Source: Hexactinellida sp. DTS-2022 (taxonomy: Eukaryota; Porifera; Hexactinellida). Taken from it: a stretch of 64,000 nucleotides of DNA. Positions 44,286-58,700 of the stretch are shown here, one piece after another; the first letter of the stretch is position 1; each line of letters starts with the position of its first letter. The position numbers and the translations under genes are program-made. Where the stretch lies: assembly GCA_028753945.1 (NCBI GenBank), contig JAPNXP010000001.1, forward strand, positions 14,374,501-14,438,500. Direction: 5' to 3'. The notes under the pieces were generated by a model. It had not been told where the DNA came from. It worked only from the letters and a program-made list of their open reading frames with translations, and did not search any database.

Positions 44286-46699
44286 AATTATAGTTGCTAA
44301 ATTGACACATATGTATACAAACTCTTCCATCAGAGTTCCAAACCATAGTAAATTCGGTTCTAACGTATCCTTCTGCAAAATAAAATTGGTTACAACTTAC
44401 AAGATTGTAACTACTTACCCTACATTGAAATACGTACATATTATGTGGCAGCACATCTTGTGCGGGACGTGCGGAAAGCTCTGTACTACTTTTTAAATGA
44501 GAAACTTCTAAGTTTCGGCATAGAGTCATCTGATTAGCGAGAAAATCTGATGATACAATCGGTTGTGTACTGTGGGCCCATGTTACCTCCATACAAGTCG
44601 AAAAATCAATTAATTCCTATTTTACCGTTTGGTAGTAAAATGAGTCACCCTATATAATGAGTAAATTCGGTTAACGACTGTGACAATTCTATCCATAGAG
44701 AGAGACAATACCAAAGTTACGAATTTTGACAAAATTATCAATGGCTTTGAGGTTATGAATTCAAGAAAACTTTTTTATATAAATGTAAAATGTATTAAAA
44801 AGTAGTATTATTATCATATTATCTCACGCCTGGGTAAGGGGGAGGAATTTTGTTTTTATTATTATGAACATAACTATAAACTTGTGTAAAGTACTCCTAA
44901 TATAGCAAATTTTAATTAATCTTGTATTTAGGGCATTACTATCATTATTTTGGCATTGGCATGTGATTTTATATTTAATTTAATTATTAATATTTATTGT
45001 TTGGCATAGGATAATGTTATTTGCATATTAATGGAAATAAAAATAAATTCCCGTCCGCCATCCGTATTTCTAAAGAAATCCGGATGATAAACAATTAATT
45101 TATTTTACCTGGCCTTAGTATTACAATCTGTATCAGCTCTGTGGTACAGTTCAATGTGCCACGTGCTACGCTTCTGATAATGCATAGCTTGTGAATAAGT
45201 ATGCAGATATACCCATAGCTCTTAGTGTATACTGAGTATAAGAATACTTAGATTAATAGTAGTCATAAAATACTAAACGCAATTTTAACTGAACAACAAA
45301 CTCAAACAATAATAACAATTCAATAACACTGCTTGTAACGATCTACTACATTAGAAGTGAGATTTGTATACGAACTGTGCACAATGTGAGTTAAATATGT
45401 AGATATAATTGTCAGTTTTAAGTTGACAAGCCTATTTCCTGGCTGTAGTTTGATTAAACTATTTGTAGTTCTCTTGATATAATCATTTCCGTACCTTTTC
45501 CTTCTTCAAACTTGAAAATATATTTTAATGAATCAATTATGATCAACTTGTAATGTTTTGCTGTTCAGCTTAATTGGGTCATTTTTCGCTGTAGCAGAAT
45601 TATAGTTAAAAGGCTAGTAGAAAATGGAAAGGAATTTCAGGTTTTTACATAATTCAAACTTTGCTTTAGTACATACATACATCAAAGTTTGGTTATTCGT
45701 GTCCATATTTGGTTACTCTAGGGATATATATATATTATATAAATTTGTTATTTTGTATTATGTAATTAAATCTAAGATTCTGTAAATTCACGGTAATTGT
45801 GTCAAAGTTGTTACTCAAATATATGGATGTATCACTCGTTTATTGAATACTATTGCTCACAAGATAGCATATTTCGGTTTACTGGTCGCTTCATCGCACT
45901 ACTACCTCTGGATTAACTATGGATATAGTTATCATTCGAGCTACCATATAATTACTTGCTGTATAAGAACGTAACTTGTAATACATTGAATGAGCTCACC
46001 AAAGTGTAGTACACTAAAATAATTATTGACATCGATACACTGTTGGTATCAAATTATTCTACGTAATGAACTTTGCAATTCCAGAATGTTCTTAGACAAT
46101 TATTTCAACTATGGGTTCATTAATTTATTCTCAATGAACTATATCGTCTTACAGAGACTAGTACAAACAACTCCAGTAGAGTCTATAACATGCTTTTGAA
46201 TTATAGCTATTCTAATAACTGCATTCCTGTGAACCACATCGTCACTAAGATAATATTTGCCTAATTGCATTAGACTAATGGATAAACAAGTGTATTTAAA
46301 TTTCGTATCATTGAGAAATATAATTTAGGCGAACACTTCCAAAGACTATTTAATGTAAATTAATCCACTCCATTAAATTATGAAACAATCTCAACACATT
46401 TTGTCTTCTGTTATTTTTATGTTTAGTGACATCATCTATACATTTAATTTATGTCGCATTATTGAATGCTGATTTCCAAAGTTGTAAATTGATTGAAGAT
46501 CACTTATGCCATGGACATTAATAATACAAACTATATAACAAAATTACATTTCAGAGGATATTCCTGTAATATGATATAACTACATTATTTACAAAGATTA
46601 ATCTTTCATTAACAATTGATTTATAGATGAACACTTGACTATTAATTTGTATTAGCTAATTATTATCAACATTATATTATTGCTTGAATCTATTTGTAG
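44286..46699. other. Non-coding stretch of copy B
   Basis: Near-identical to copy A 2033-4457, with no gene. The ORF that is 75 codons in copy A is frameshifted here. Confidence 0.6.
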
Positions 46700-46799
46700 A
46701 ATACAAGAATCAATCAATAAGCGAGAATCGAGAATCAATTTCATTCCAAATATCTCAGAACTAACAATTGACTGCTGTGAAGTATTATCTGAATACAAA
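46700..46799 (+). other. Candidate non-coding leader exon (copy B)
   Basis: Acceptor ATCTATTTGTAG before, donor GTGAGT (46800-46805) after, 100 nt. Pairs with 4458-4556 in copy A. Confidence 0.4.
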
Positions 46800-47100
46800 G
46801 TGAGTTAGTATTTGCATTAGCTTCGGTCTCGTTGGCTTGCTACGGATCATTCAATTGTCACTTGTAGTGTCGCTGGTTTATAATTTGTTAATAGACTTTA
46901 AAAAACATTAATGATAATTCGGCCAATTTATTGCAGTACAAAAGTTAATTAACTTAAAGTCATGCGAATATTTACACCCTCTTCTTATTCACGCTTTTTT
47001 CTATTTTGTAAACAAAAGTATTATATGACACACATTAGTCAACTCCATCCCCTTTGAAAAGGTTTATTGATAATTATCTTTTTATGGCATTGTTTTGTAG

Positions 47101-47159
47101 AATCGACTCAACAAACACTAACAAACTCCGAGACGAATACACCACACATTCTGTATCAA
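47101..47159 (+). other. Second candidate non-coding leader exon (copy B)
   Basis: Acceptor TTGTTTTGTAG before, donor GTGAGT (47160-47165) after, 59 nt. Pairs with 4858-4917 in copy A. Confidence 0.4.
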
Positions 47160-47180
47160 GTGAGTTATTATTGAGTTGAG

Positions 47181-47693
47181 TACAGTGGATACCGGTTACC
47201 GAATATAACAACCAATGAGCATTTTAATATTCGTTTGAATTGACAAGATCCCGGATTTAAGAACATTTGATTTTGGAACATTTAAGCAATGATGAAATTC
47301 GGTTAACAGGTTAACCACCGATACTATACAACAAATATAGTAGTGTAGAACATTATTAATTTTCTACAGAATAAAATAGAGCAACACAACGTATTACTTA
47401 ATCCATAACTACAATAATTAACCCACAAGGACATTACCTATACATTTTATACAGCTGAGTTAATTTGATATTTTTAGTTAAGAATCTCTCTAACTTGGTT
47501 CCTAATTTATTTATGCCGACAGTGAAACAGTAAAGCTTTTTAGCCTGTGTTAGTCAAACAATAAAGATCCATATACTATGTTCTTAAATCCTGATTAACA
47601 TCACGAAGCATAGAATACTATACTGTTTACAAGAACATATTGGTTAAAAGAATATATCTGTGATGATATTACTTTAAACCGGTATCCAACGTA
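47181..47693. mobile_element. pogo-type MITE, GGATACCGGTTA family (copy B)
   Basis: Counterpart of 4939-5666. Right end decayed to GGTATCCAACGTA. About 150 bp at 47300-47460 is not present in copy A. Confidence 0.65.
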
Positions 47694-47699
47694 TTGTGT

Positions 47700-49637
47700 A
47701 GTTTGTGAATTGTATATACCTGCCAACCGTACAGGTCATACACTATTTTTCCATGGATTTAGTTATTTTAAACATTCTGTGTTTGAATTTCACGCAACTA
47801 AAATTAGTATGTATGCACTAACCCGGCCAAAAGTATTTGAACTACAACAATTTAAATAAAACTATATGTTGGTTTAATAAAATAGCAAATATATGAATTT
47901 ATATTTCTATGGAGGTGTTACACTCATTAACTAATATTGATCTAATTAAAATTATTAAATATATAATTTCTGATCATTTTGAGGCAAATGGAATATATAA
48001 TTATGATTTCAGACTTGAATGCCACATGGTCGAATTGCTATAGGTACAGAATTTCTAATCCATGCTATAACTTTCCACAGAGATACAGCCCATTCCCTTA
48101 TGTGCCCCTTGTGCCCAAAATGGCACGTGGCACGACACTAATGCCACTTCATGAATATTGAATATAAATTACTTAACAAAATCACAATTTTATGAAATGT
48201 ATAATTAGTTTAAGATATTTCATTAAAGACATTTTAATTTGACCAATTTATACAGAGTTAATGCGAAACAAGGGATTTGTGCCTAGAATTAAATTCCTGT
48301 GGTCTAAATACTTTTGTCCGATTAGTGTACATATCTGTTCGTGCAAGTAAACTTTCCAGCAATCCCCTGGACATGTTCCACCATAGAAACATAATTTAAA
48401 GATATTCTTCAAGTTAATCACATTCCTAAACACATTCATTATGTGTTCATTAATAATGACATTGAGCCTGTTAGCAAGCAAGCGAAATTTCAGAGCCTCG
48501 AGCCTGTAGAATTGTGTCCAGGGAATTCTAGACATTCATTGATTTGTCTTGACTAAGTTGGCAGGTATTATATTTGATGTATATTTCAACTTATATTTCC
48601 CATGATAATGTGTTAGCTAACTAATGATACCAATAATTGCATTTCCTGCGAATTTTATCAGTTACAATGGGATAAAATTTAGCTGAAATGTGTGCCATTA
48701 ATATTTAATACATCAGAACTCGGTTATAACGTATCCTCGGAAATAGTACTAACCGAAGTTACCCTCATAGAACTAATACTGTTGTTTGGATAAAATAGTA
48801 GTGTACATACTATGGCAAAGTAGGTACTAACCCAGGAACGTTATTACCTGTATTGATTAATTCTACAATCGAATGTATGTAAACAACATGTTGATTCAAG
48901 ATTTAACATATTTAACTAAGGTCTAAATTTATAATTAACTAAACAAATAGAAAAAATAATCTAACACTCATTCTAACAAAATACTAATGGAGAAGATAGC
49001 TATAACTAGTTCCGAACATGTTAATATATTTCATATTGACCAAGAACTGAACGACGCTCCCTTAGAATAATTATACTCTCTTAGTCTCTATTTCTGAGGG
49101 GAGGCCTCCTATCCCTATCGTATCTCCTCTGGTATAGTCTGTCTGCATGGCTTCCTATTCGGTATGATCCTCTTAGCAATTTCGATTCAACACTTATTCA
49201 AGTGAGCAACCTTGCTTCCTTTCATTAATCTGGAACCTACGTTGGCTCCCAATCGCTCTTTGATAGGATAATGCTAACGAAACCAGGATTCTTCTGACCA
49301 ATGTTCATTTTTCAAAACAACTGTGACTCTTATCTGTACGTTTGTTGTGGGAGGCTACTTCTTTAATTGTTTCAATCCTGGAATTTGGCGTTGTGAGATT
49401 GGAATTAGCCCTTCTATTTACTGGGAGTCGGGAATTGTTGACTTCTTGCAGCCATACTTGAGTAGTAACCTCAGTATCATAGTTCGGAACAGGCAAGTAA
49501 GCCATCCAATGAAATAACACTAGTTATCAGATCGAACAGTATGTTGTTGTTTACCTTTTTAATGCACTCTGCATTTGGTGTAGTACCAAAGGAAAATATC
49601 AACGTTATCCGAATGCATTCACATGTCATCTAAATAG
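47700..49637. other. Non-coding stretch of copy B
   Basis: Matches copy A 5670-7580. No credible gene; short ORFs differ between copies. Confidence 0.55.
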
Positions 49638-50695
49638 GATGGAGGAATTCCATGTCAAATCAACCAGTCATTTCACCACTATCAATCGATTTGTCTGTAA
49701 ATTGCTGTGTGACGAGCTACTAGCAAGTCTAGACTTTCCTCAAAATCTTAGACCAATCGGTTGAGTGCTTTTTGAATTATGACGTCACAAAATTACCTTT
49801 ATTTGTTGATTATCCAAACATTTTTCAAAATGTTGAAGCACCATCTCACTTCAAACTCGTATAACTTTTGATATAATTATCCAATTCTTTTACTAATTGC
49901 TATACTTATGTTTTAATATATGGAGAATTCAAATCAGATGGATATATTAAGTTATCAGTTGTTTTATTAGTGAAAATTAGAACTGAAACCAATACCGGAA
50001 GTAGAACCGGAACCATGACGTAGCAAAAATGTATATTTTCAGATCTCTTTTATTTTTTGGTAATTTATTGTATGTAGTCTTAAGTCATTGTGTAGAAAAT
50101 TTCAATATGGTTTCCATCTCTTCCCAATGAGTTATTCACATTTTTGTTCCTCTAAACGCTTTTTATGTGATGCTACAATTTATTAATGTTTTTATAAAAC
50201 ATCATACTGGCTAAAACCATACTCTATTTCTATCATATTGATAGATATTTCCTATTTTTATAATTATTATCACCAGTGTATTATACAGCCATTTGTAAAT
50301 ACGCTCCAATCCTGGTTTGATGCAATTTTTATACGCCAAAATCACAAATCAATGTTACCGTATAGGAGAGGATTCCAGATTTTCGCGCTCCAAGATCAAA
50401 TTTTCCAAAAATCATACTCCAAAAGGACCGTCTCGCGCTCCTGAATAATTCGTGATTATCACTAATTCCAACAGCATTATACAATTGATATATACATCAG
50501 AAATTTGTGGTTTGTGGTATGTTTGACCTCAGATACAGTATACTTGTAGTATCTTAGGTGCATTAGTATTGTTGCTATGTTTAATAGGAATGCAATAGAT
50601 TAAACTAATGAGCTGTGAACTTACTTACGATAACTAATAGTTGTGTCACACTGTTTTTGGCCCTACTATAATATAGCTTATAATTCATTATTTGA

Positions 50696-50871
50696 TACAG
50701 TGGATACCGGTTGTAAGCACATCGTCGGGAACTACATTAATGTGCTTATAACCGCATGTTCTTATAACCGACATAAATTATACAGGGTATATGGCAACCG
50801 TTTTCCAACATAGTGTGCTTATATCCGATATGTTCTTATAACCGGTGTGCTTATATCCGACATCTACTGTA
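50696..50871. mobile_element. pogo-type MITE inside the long-TIR element
   Basis: Ends TACAGTGGATACCGGTTGTA and ATCCGACATCTACTGTA; interior repeats GTTCTTATAACCG. Confidence 0.8.
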
Positions 50872-51210
50872 ATTGTCTTTGATGTAATATTCATATATAT
50901 TTCCAAATGAATTAAGTACGTTATTTATATATAATTTAATAACTTGATACATTTGAAAATCAGTAATGAGATTTTTGAACTTCCTTGCACGTTTTGAAGA
51001 AGGTTTTGGAGTGAGTATATAGTCTATTACATTATTTTGAGGGACATAACAAACGTATTCAGTTGAGGACCAATATAAACTATTTTCAGGACGCCCTGGT
51101 CCTTTTGAATGCATAAAGCTGACCTTTATATCACGATAATCTTCACAGACTTCTTTAATCACACCAATATACCAATATTTGTCATACATACGTACTTGCG
51201 ACATAATCAC
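50851..51210 (-). pseudogene. Possible transposase C-terminal remnant
   Basis: 119-codon ORF in the middle of the long-TIR element. It reads YDKYWYIGVIKEVCEDYRDI, then VSFMHSKGPG and LYWSSTEYVCYVPQNNVIDY. From memory this WYIG...FMH.GP...YW...C(Y/W)VP module sits at the C-termini of many transposon-linked proteins in invertebrates; no search was run. It lacks any catalytic domain and its end runs into a pogo MITE, so it is a remnant. Confidence 0.45.
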
Positions 51211-52755
51211 GTATAGTTAGGTAAGGCAGCTGTGTAGATTATATAGACTTTGTCACACGATTTCCTTTGAATTCCTATGTTATTGTGTAATCTAATTGGT
51301 CACTAATTTGCTTTGCTCCTATAAATGATGCACTTATTGGAGTGTATTTATGGTAGATACATGTCCATGGTATAGTTTTGATGTTATCTTATCTAAAACA
51401 GAATTAAATGTACTACAACATAATTTAAGAGCTTTATCTATTAAGCATTTAACTCAATTTGTTTTAAATGTCTCTCGCAAATGAGACACTTTATGTTTGG
51501 AAATGAAAAAAAATTTTGATGGAAAAAGACTTGCGCTTGGAGTTGTCGAACTAAAGTTAAACATTTGAATAGGTGATAATATATGACCTTCTTTTGGTCG
51601 CTGTAAACTTGTTCAGGCGATAACTCTTTTTACTGTACCTCCAATGCCATCACAAGTTGATTTTCCGTGGGAAGTAGAGAAAGAAATTGATTTCAAATTT
51701 CAGATTCGATGTGATGCAAATAAATAGATAATAATCAAGCTAAAACACTTTATGCTGTATCTGTAATATTAACTTCACAGCTCATTAGTTTAATCTATTG
51801 CATTCCTATTAAACATAGCAACAATACTAATGCACTTAAGATACTACAAGTATACTGTATCTGAGGTCAAACATACCACAAACCACAAATTTCTGATGTA
51901 TATATCAATTGTATAATGCTGTTGGAATTAGTGATAATCACGAATTATTCAGGAGCGCGAGACGGTCCTTTTGGAGTATGATTTTTGGAAAATTTGATCT
52001 TGGAGCGCGAAAATCTGGAATCCTCTCCTATACGGTAACATTGATTTGTGATTTTGGCGTATAAAAATTGCATCAAACCAGGATTGGAGCGTATTTACAA
52101 ATGGCTGTATAATACACTGGTGATAATAATTATAAAAATAGGAAATATCTATCAATATGATAGAAATAGAGTATGGTTTTAGCCAGTATGATGTTTTATA
52201 AAAACATTAATAAATTGTAGCATCACATAAAAAGCGTTTAGAGGAACAAAAATGTGAATAACTCATTGGGAAGAGATGGAAACCATATTGAAATTTTCTA
52301 CACAATGACTTAAGACTACATACAATAAATTACCAAAAAATAAAAGAGATCTGAAAATATACATTTTTGCTACGTCATGGTTCCGGTTCTACTTCCGGTA
52401 TTGGTTTCAGTTCTAATTTTCACTAATAAAACAACTGATAACTTAATATATCCATCTGATTTGAATTCTCCATATATTAAAACATAAGTATAGCAATTAG
52501 TAAAAGAATTGGATAATTATATCAAAAGTTATACGAGTTTGAAGTGAGATGGTGCTTCAACATTTTGAAAAATGTTTGGATAATCAACAAATAAAGGTAA
52601 TTTTGTGACGTCATAATTCAAAAAGCACTCAACCGATTGGTCTAAGATTTTGAGGAAAGTCTAGACTTGCTAGTAGCTCGTCACACAGCAATTTACAGAC
52701 AAATCGATTGATAGTGGTGAAATGACTGGTTGATTTGACATGGAATTCCTCGATG

Positions 52756-54155
52756 GCAATCTCATCTCCACTTAAATCTTCATCCTTGAGCCTCTTGTAT
52801 ATCGCGTGTCTCCTACAAAGACATAATGCCACACTGCTCTCGTTGCGAGAAAAGAATTTGTAAGTTGAATACGTCAAGTTTGAAGACAAGGACAGGTCCG
52901 TATATTATGCACAGTCTTTTGAGTTCGGCATAAGCAAGCATCTTCGGTGATGAATCGCGGTCCATAGCCAGTGATCCCCCCGAGCGATCTGATTCACTGG
53001 ATGAGAACTCCTGGTGTAGAATCCATGTTTCCCATTGATGTGATGGCTGGTGTATTTGGATTCTCACGAATACCCAGCAATATTCATCCGAAGGTTCGTA
53101 TATTCGCCAAACTCGGTATTAACGAAGTTTTATTCCTAATTCGCAGATGGTCTTGTATCCAGGTACAGAGCTACCAATTCTGAGTCCGGGAACATCTGTC
53201 AACTACGATTCTAGGGAACCACTTAGTAAGCGAAGAAATTACGTATTCGAGACATTATTATGTCATCTACGTGAATCTCCACATTGTCTAGCTGGCCGAG
53301 TGCTTGGCTCATCAAACTTTTGCATGCTGCCTGCCTGTTACAGAGTCCAACCACATTACGATCATTCCAACAGGCCGCGAGGAGTGTGGTACGCGGTTAT
53401 TTCTATATCTCGTGAACGTATCGGAATCGTCCTGTACGCGAAAGCCATATATAGTTTGGAAAAGTATACTCTTCCCTTTACACTATAATAGATGCTTTGG
53501 GGTTGGGTAGCCTGTATGCGTCCCGCATGGTAACGGCATTTAGTCAGCAATAGTTAACTGCGAAACGAAGGCTGCCGTCTTTCTTCTTCACTAACACTGC
53601 ATCCGCCCATGGTGAAGAGCTGGGTCAGATAATCGGGGTTCTGTTGCGAGCATCTCCCTTAGTTGCCTATTTATTCTTACCATTTAGGGGGCACACTTCA
53701 GGAAAGACTTCTCAGGTTGCGATCCCCTGTTATAATATGGCGTGTTGCCCGATATATGTAGTCCTTGAGGACTTCTTGTGGTCTTATGCGTACGCGTGTT
53801 CGAATAGCTGGGTCAGCTTCTATAGTTGTTTATGCTCAACCTCTGGTAGTTCGGGATTCACCTGAAGCACATGTGCTTCATTGTGTCTAGGGTATCTTTT
53901 TCCTTGGCAACCTGAGAGCGTGCCAGAGGCGATGCCCACATTACTGTTGCCTTGTAGATTTCCCACGCGTTCCCCATTTTGATTCTTCTACTCAACAGGT
54001 CAATGTGATACCTCCTAACTGTCTCAATAGCTGGCGTCCTAATAAGATCGTTGGCTCTTCGATATTGTATAACTGATTCCCGAGATCCACGCTGATACTT
54101 GCTTGTGCATATCCTAATACTGGGCCATTGTTCCTTCTTCTAAATACCGGGGGAG
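52756..54155 (-). pseudogene. Ty3/Gypsy retrotransposon remains (copy B)
   Basis: On the minus strand at about 53555-53615 the frame reads ADAVLVKKKDGSLRFAVNYC and then LNAVTMRDAYRLP, the Gypsy RT palm pattern (V(K)KKDGSxRFCVDYRxLN). Flanking frames carry further fragments but many stops. The 52756-53150 part is shared with copy A 7581-7980; the RT part is not, and copy A instead keeps another RT and integrase piece. Confidence 0.7.
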
Positions 54156-54391
54156 CAGGCCTTCATCTGGGTGCGCGGCGCGCACCCAGGGGTGCGTGAT
54201 TTTTAAGGAAAATGCTGGAAGGGTGCGTGGAAATGGAATTAATTGGGTGCGCTATGCGCACCCAGAGTATTTTTAATACTAAATTTGGTCTTTTTTTGGT
54301 AAATATGCTATTTTTGGTTTATTTGGGTGCGCGATTGTAAAATAAACATTTCCTAGGGTGCGCGGATCTCTTAGGGCTAGATGAAGGCCTG
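54156..54391. mobile_element. hAT MITE with GGGTGCGC motifs
   Basis: Ends CAGGCCTTCATCTGGG and GGCTAGATGAAGGCCTG, perfect 8-bp duplication CGGGGGAG (54148-54155, 54392-54399). The interior repeats GGGTGCGC about eight times. Confidence 0.92.
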
Positions 54392-54399
54392 CGGGGGAG

Positions 54400-55740
54400 G
54401 AAATCCGAAATCATTTCCAAAAGGGACCATGGCATTTCCCTATATCTCTTCGTTGCGGCGAATTCATCGACTTATGGATTCAAGTAGTTATGAAGGCCTC
54501 CTCTAGCTACTGCTTCCCTAACGATTTCAAAGCGACTCTACGCTCTAGTTCAGGTAGGCTGGTAGCAGTCTTATTGTCGCTCTTTGTCCTCGTTCGCTTT
54601 GGCTTGTGTTGACACGGCAGCTTCGAAAAAGGGACGCCAGGCATTGATTATCCCTCTTTAGCGTTTGGGTGGAAAGCCAACAGAATAGGAGTTGCCATTC
54701 ATTGGTTCCGATAATTATGTATTTATGTTACAGGTTTGGTAAACTCTAATAAATAGAAAATACAACCAAGTATGGCCACCTAGTATCTAATCTACAATAA
54801 GTGAACATTATAAATTCTAAAGCCTATGGTTCGATATAGTTTCTTGTCCATAATTTAACTAGATGCATTTAAGTAGATTATTGGGAGGATGAATATATTT
54901 GAAAAAAATCGTCACAGCTGACGTTCTGAAGCCGCCTCCTTAGATGTGTTTAGATTCCATACATACCTTAGATATATTTCAATGGAATAGTTTTGGACAT
55001 AACGATTTACTAATATTTAACATTTCTAACAAATTTGCTATGTTATGAAAACACTCTATAATTCGCCTGAAAAATAACAAATACGTCACTGGAATTGCTT
55101 TATTATCAATTTCCCTATCAGCAACATTGCTCTATTAGCAACTTATTTTAGTTCACATGCGAGCTTTTAATGTTATTTCTGTTCCTCCAAAAGAAACTTC
55201 GCCAATTAGCAACCAAATTTCATGCAAAATGCGAGTTGGTATTAAAGCGATTCCTATGTATATCACAATCCTGAAGGGTGCCAGAAATACATTGATATAA
55301 TAATGTTCATATATAGTAAGTAGAATGCAGTTATCAGGTTATCATAACTAATTATTGGAGATAAAGACAAAATAAGTTTCCTATTTATCAATGCCCTTTA
55401 AGTAATGTATGATTCGGAATGATGTTATTGCATTATATAAAGAAGGTCACATTTAATCAATAAAATTCAGAAGAAAAATGTAATTACCGTATTTTCCTCG
55501 AATAAGAGCTTCAGACTTGAATAAGCACCGTGTCAAAAAAATGGTATTGATATGAAGAATTATAGCACATTAATTGATAACTAAGTGTAAATCCAATGAT
55601 TTGGGATTTATACTGTGGGAAAAATATTAGAACCGACGTAATATCATATTTTGATTTACAAAAATAAATCATGAATAATTGGGCTCACGAAAACAATAAG
55701 CGCCGGGGCAATTATTCGTCCAATGCGGTAGTTTAATTTA
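54400..55740. other. NLR2 upstream region
   Basis: No gene. GC-richer retroelement debris to about 54700, then AT-rich. It ends in the predicted acceptor TTCTTTTACAG (55744-55754). Confidence 0.4.
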
Positions 55741-55743
55741 TGC

Positions 55744-55754
55744 TTCTTTTACAG
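55744..55754 (+). other. Predicted splice acceptor before NLR2 ATG
   Basis: TTCTTTTACAG ends 6 nt before the start at 55761, mirroring NLR1 (5 nt). Confidence 0.5.
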
Positions 55755-55760
55755 AACGAA

Positions 55761-58700
55761 ATGGCAAAAGCACGCATTCAAGAAATGAAATATATGAATG
55801 AGTTGGCAAAATCGTTGACACATGAAAATATTCGCACTCTACAAGAAATACTGGGTATTCCGTCAGCAATAATCGAACAAACTGGAACGAAACCGATCGA
55901 TTTCCTAAATTCGCTAAAATTCAAATTCGGTGCTTTTGATTTGCATAAATTTATCGAAGCGTTACAAACCATAGAAAGACCCGACCTAATTCCGCTAGCA
56001 AGCAATATAAGTTGGAACAAAACTAGCGATGCCCATCGAAGCGCAAACACGGAAGATCCCCAATCAGCTAAATCACTGGTAAATTTGCTAAGAAGTGAGG
56101 TAGAATCTACTCAGTGGAAAATTATAGTGAGCACTGGACTGGGCAAAGATGTTTCAACGGAAATAGAATTCGATACAGCATTCCAACTGTGCATTGAAGG
56201 AGGGTTAATTAGCACGAATATGGAAGACTTATGCGAGGTCATGGAAGCTGTAGATCGTAAGGATCTAGCGACCAAAATTAAAAAATATTCACCAATTTTC
56301 AAGAATATGAATGAAACCGAATTTCAAAGCAAAATGATGGAGGAATCACAATCCAATGAAATTGAGGATAAGGAAGACTGGGTAAAGAGATTGAGAGAGT
56401 ATACCATCCAGCAAAATGTAAATGTGTACATACACTTTGATGATGAGGAGAGCACCAAATTAGAATCCGTCTATACACCTCTAACCATTGTGGAAGAGGA
56501 AATAATGAGAGTTAAGGAAAATGAAGAGACCAGCCTAAACGAAATTGCATTCCTAAGGTCGATGAACCAAAAAGATAAGGCTTTGAAAGTAGTTGAGTTC
56601 ATTTCCATTATATCGCAGCGTGACCCGACTGAACCCAAAGTATTTTGCCTGATAGGGAATCCCGGTTCTGGAAAAACATTCCTATGCAAATACCTAGCCC
56701 TCCAGTATGGAAATGGCACACACACTAATTTCAGTTACGTCATATCGATACAGTGTCGCAGTGAGGAGTGGCATGGGTTGGAGAAATCTAGACAAGACGC
56801 CGAGAATGAAATCGACCAAGAATTCATCCAGAAATGGTTTTCATATGCAATGCCAATGGGCATCAAATGGTCGAAATCCCTAGCGAAACATCTGACTAAG
56901 ACAGGAGGAGAACGTCTACTAATAATCGTTGATGGGGTAGACGAATTCATCAAGGATGTTCCATTCAAAACGACACTGTTGTACTTCCTGCTGCAGAAAC
57001 GTGTCCTTAACCGCGCAACGCTACTCGTGACCAGCAGGCCCGGTGCGTGGAATGACATCAGAGAGGAACACGGTCAGGCCTTGAGCGTGGACTCCAGCTT
57101 CCAGGTGCTGGGGTTCTCTCCCCCAGACAGAGACTGCTACTTTGAGAAGAGGATTAGCACGGTTGATAAACTGAGAGACACAAAGGAGCTGTTCTTCCGA
57201 CACGATGAAATTAATCAGTTGTCACTAGTGCCAGTTAACGCTAGTCTCTTCTCGTCGCTATTTAACGCCACAAACAACATTCTATCTCAGACACTGACAC
57301 AGCTCTACTCCGCACTGATTGTGTACATAATAAGGCGGCAATTGCATCGCATGGGACTGAAGCGATTAACGCGGGTAGAGCGCATGGCACAATTCCATCC
57401 ATCCATCCAAGCCTGCATAGACTGCATAGGAAAGGAAGCCTACGAAGGGATATTCCACAGGGAGCTCAGCTGCAGAGAAGAGGATGTGTCGATTCGCGTA
57501 GACTCCCGAGACCACAAGACTGAGCGACTAGGCATTATGCAGGTACAAGTGAAGGTTCTAAAGCTAGGCCAGAAAGTGAACGTTTGGACCTTTGCACACT
57601 TGACACTGCAGGAATACATTGCTGCTGTGCATCTCAGCAACAAGACATGGACAGTGGGATGCATAATAGTTCGATTCATAGTGAGTAGTGAGGAGGTGTT
57701 CGCAATGTATAGGATGGTAGTGAGGTTCCTAAGCGGTCTGCTATCGAATAGAGCTGCCTGTCTCATGCCCATTATCTGCGGTAATATTATACCCGATACA
57801 ATGCCACTAATCGGTATACCTATGGTACACCAACTCGGGTACTTAAGTAATATAATCGGTGTCTCTGACTGGAGTCAATTTACTCAGGTTTATCTACTCA
57901 TTTGCACACTGATAGTAGAAACTAATTCCCGCTTAATGGAAGAGTATTTCGAATGTTTCCTTAATTCTTTGCCAGAACATGTGAACTTCATTTTCGCTAA
58001 ATCAATAGCACCAAATGAATTCCATTGTTTTCTGCAGTCACTGAATTACTTCACCCTAATAGAAGTCCTATATATCCGGACATCTCTAATTATTCCTATC
58101 CAGTTCAGTTTACTACTGCATCAGCTCTCCTCCTGCAGCCTACACTACCTAGCCATTGAATTCCTTGGAAAAGATACAGAGACAATCCAATCGTATACGA
58201 GCCTCCTATTCTCTGCTGATACACCAATTAACTATAAGATCAGTATTAGCCTCTTTCAGTGTGATCTAACAGAGAGTCTGCATTCCAATCCTCTCTCCCT
58301 AACAACAAGCAATACATTGATTGGAAGCATTATGTTATTCCAATCCGAAATATCCAATGAAATGCTGACACATTTGACCAATCAGTTTGCTAGCATTGAG
58401 AATCTATCCTATGAACCCAAATCAGATGATTCTGATTGGTCTATTCTGCTGCCACTGATATCCAACAACAGAGCTATTAAGGGGCTGACCATATCGGATT
58501 CTGAATCATACCTGCCAGAGACAACAGACATACTATCAGGCCTCTCCTCCCTGGAAGAGTTATACTGGCGCAATGAGGATCCCTACGCTGCCCTACCTAA
58601 CCTACAGACTAACAACAGTCTCAGTTCTCTTGCGCTAATAGCTTCCTATGAGCCTCCTCTTAGGGAGAATTACCAAGACCTTCTCATAAACCTAATTGCT

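Larger units (their letters stand above)
49642..52751. mobile_element. Element with 978-bp near-identical inverted repeats
   Basis: Left arm 49642-50619 and right arm 51774-52751 are reverse complements with very few differences (for example CTTAGGTGC versus CTTAAGTGC). Ends GAGGAATTCCATG / CATGGAATTCCTC. Flanked by GATG on both sides (49638-49641, 52752-52755), and copy A has the empty site with one GATG, so a 4-bp target duplication. A 68-codon ORF appears twice, once per arm, simply because the arms are identical. The 1154-bp middle holds a degraded ORF and a pogo MITE. Confidence 0.92.

Noticed and set aside
50238-50444. 68-codon ORF that appears twice, at 50238-50444 (+) and 51949-52155 (-)
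   Set aside because: It lies in the identical inverted arms of the 3.1-kb element; the duplication reflects the arms. No known domain.
55740-55760. Upstream in-frame ATG of NLR2
   Set aside because: It lies inside the predicted acceptor TTCTTTTACAG and has no counterpart in NLR1; 55761 aligns with the NLR1 start.
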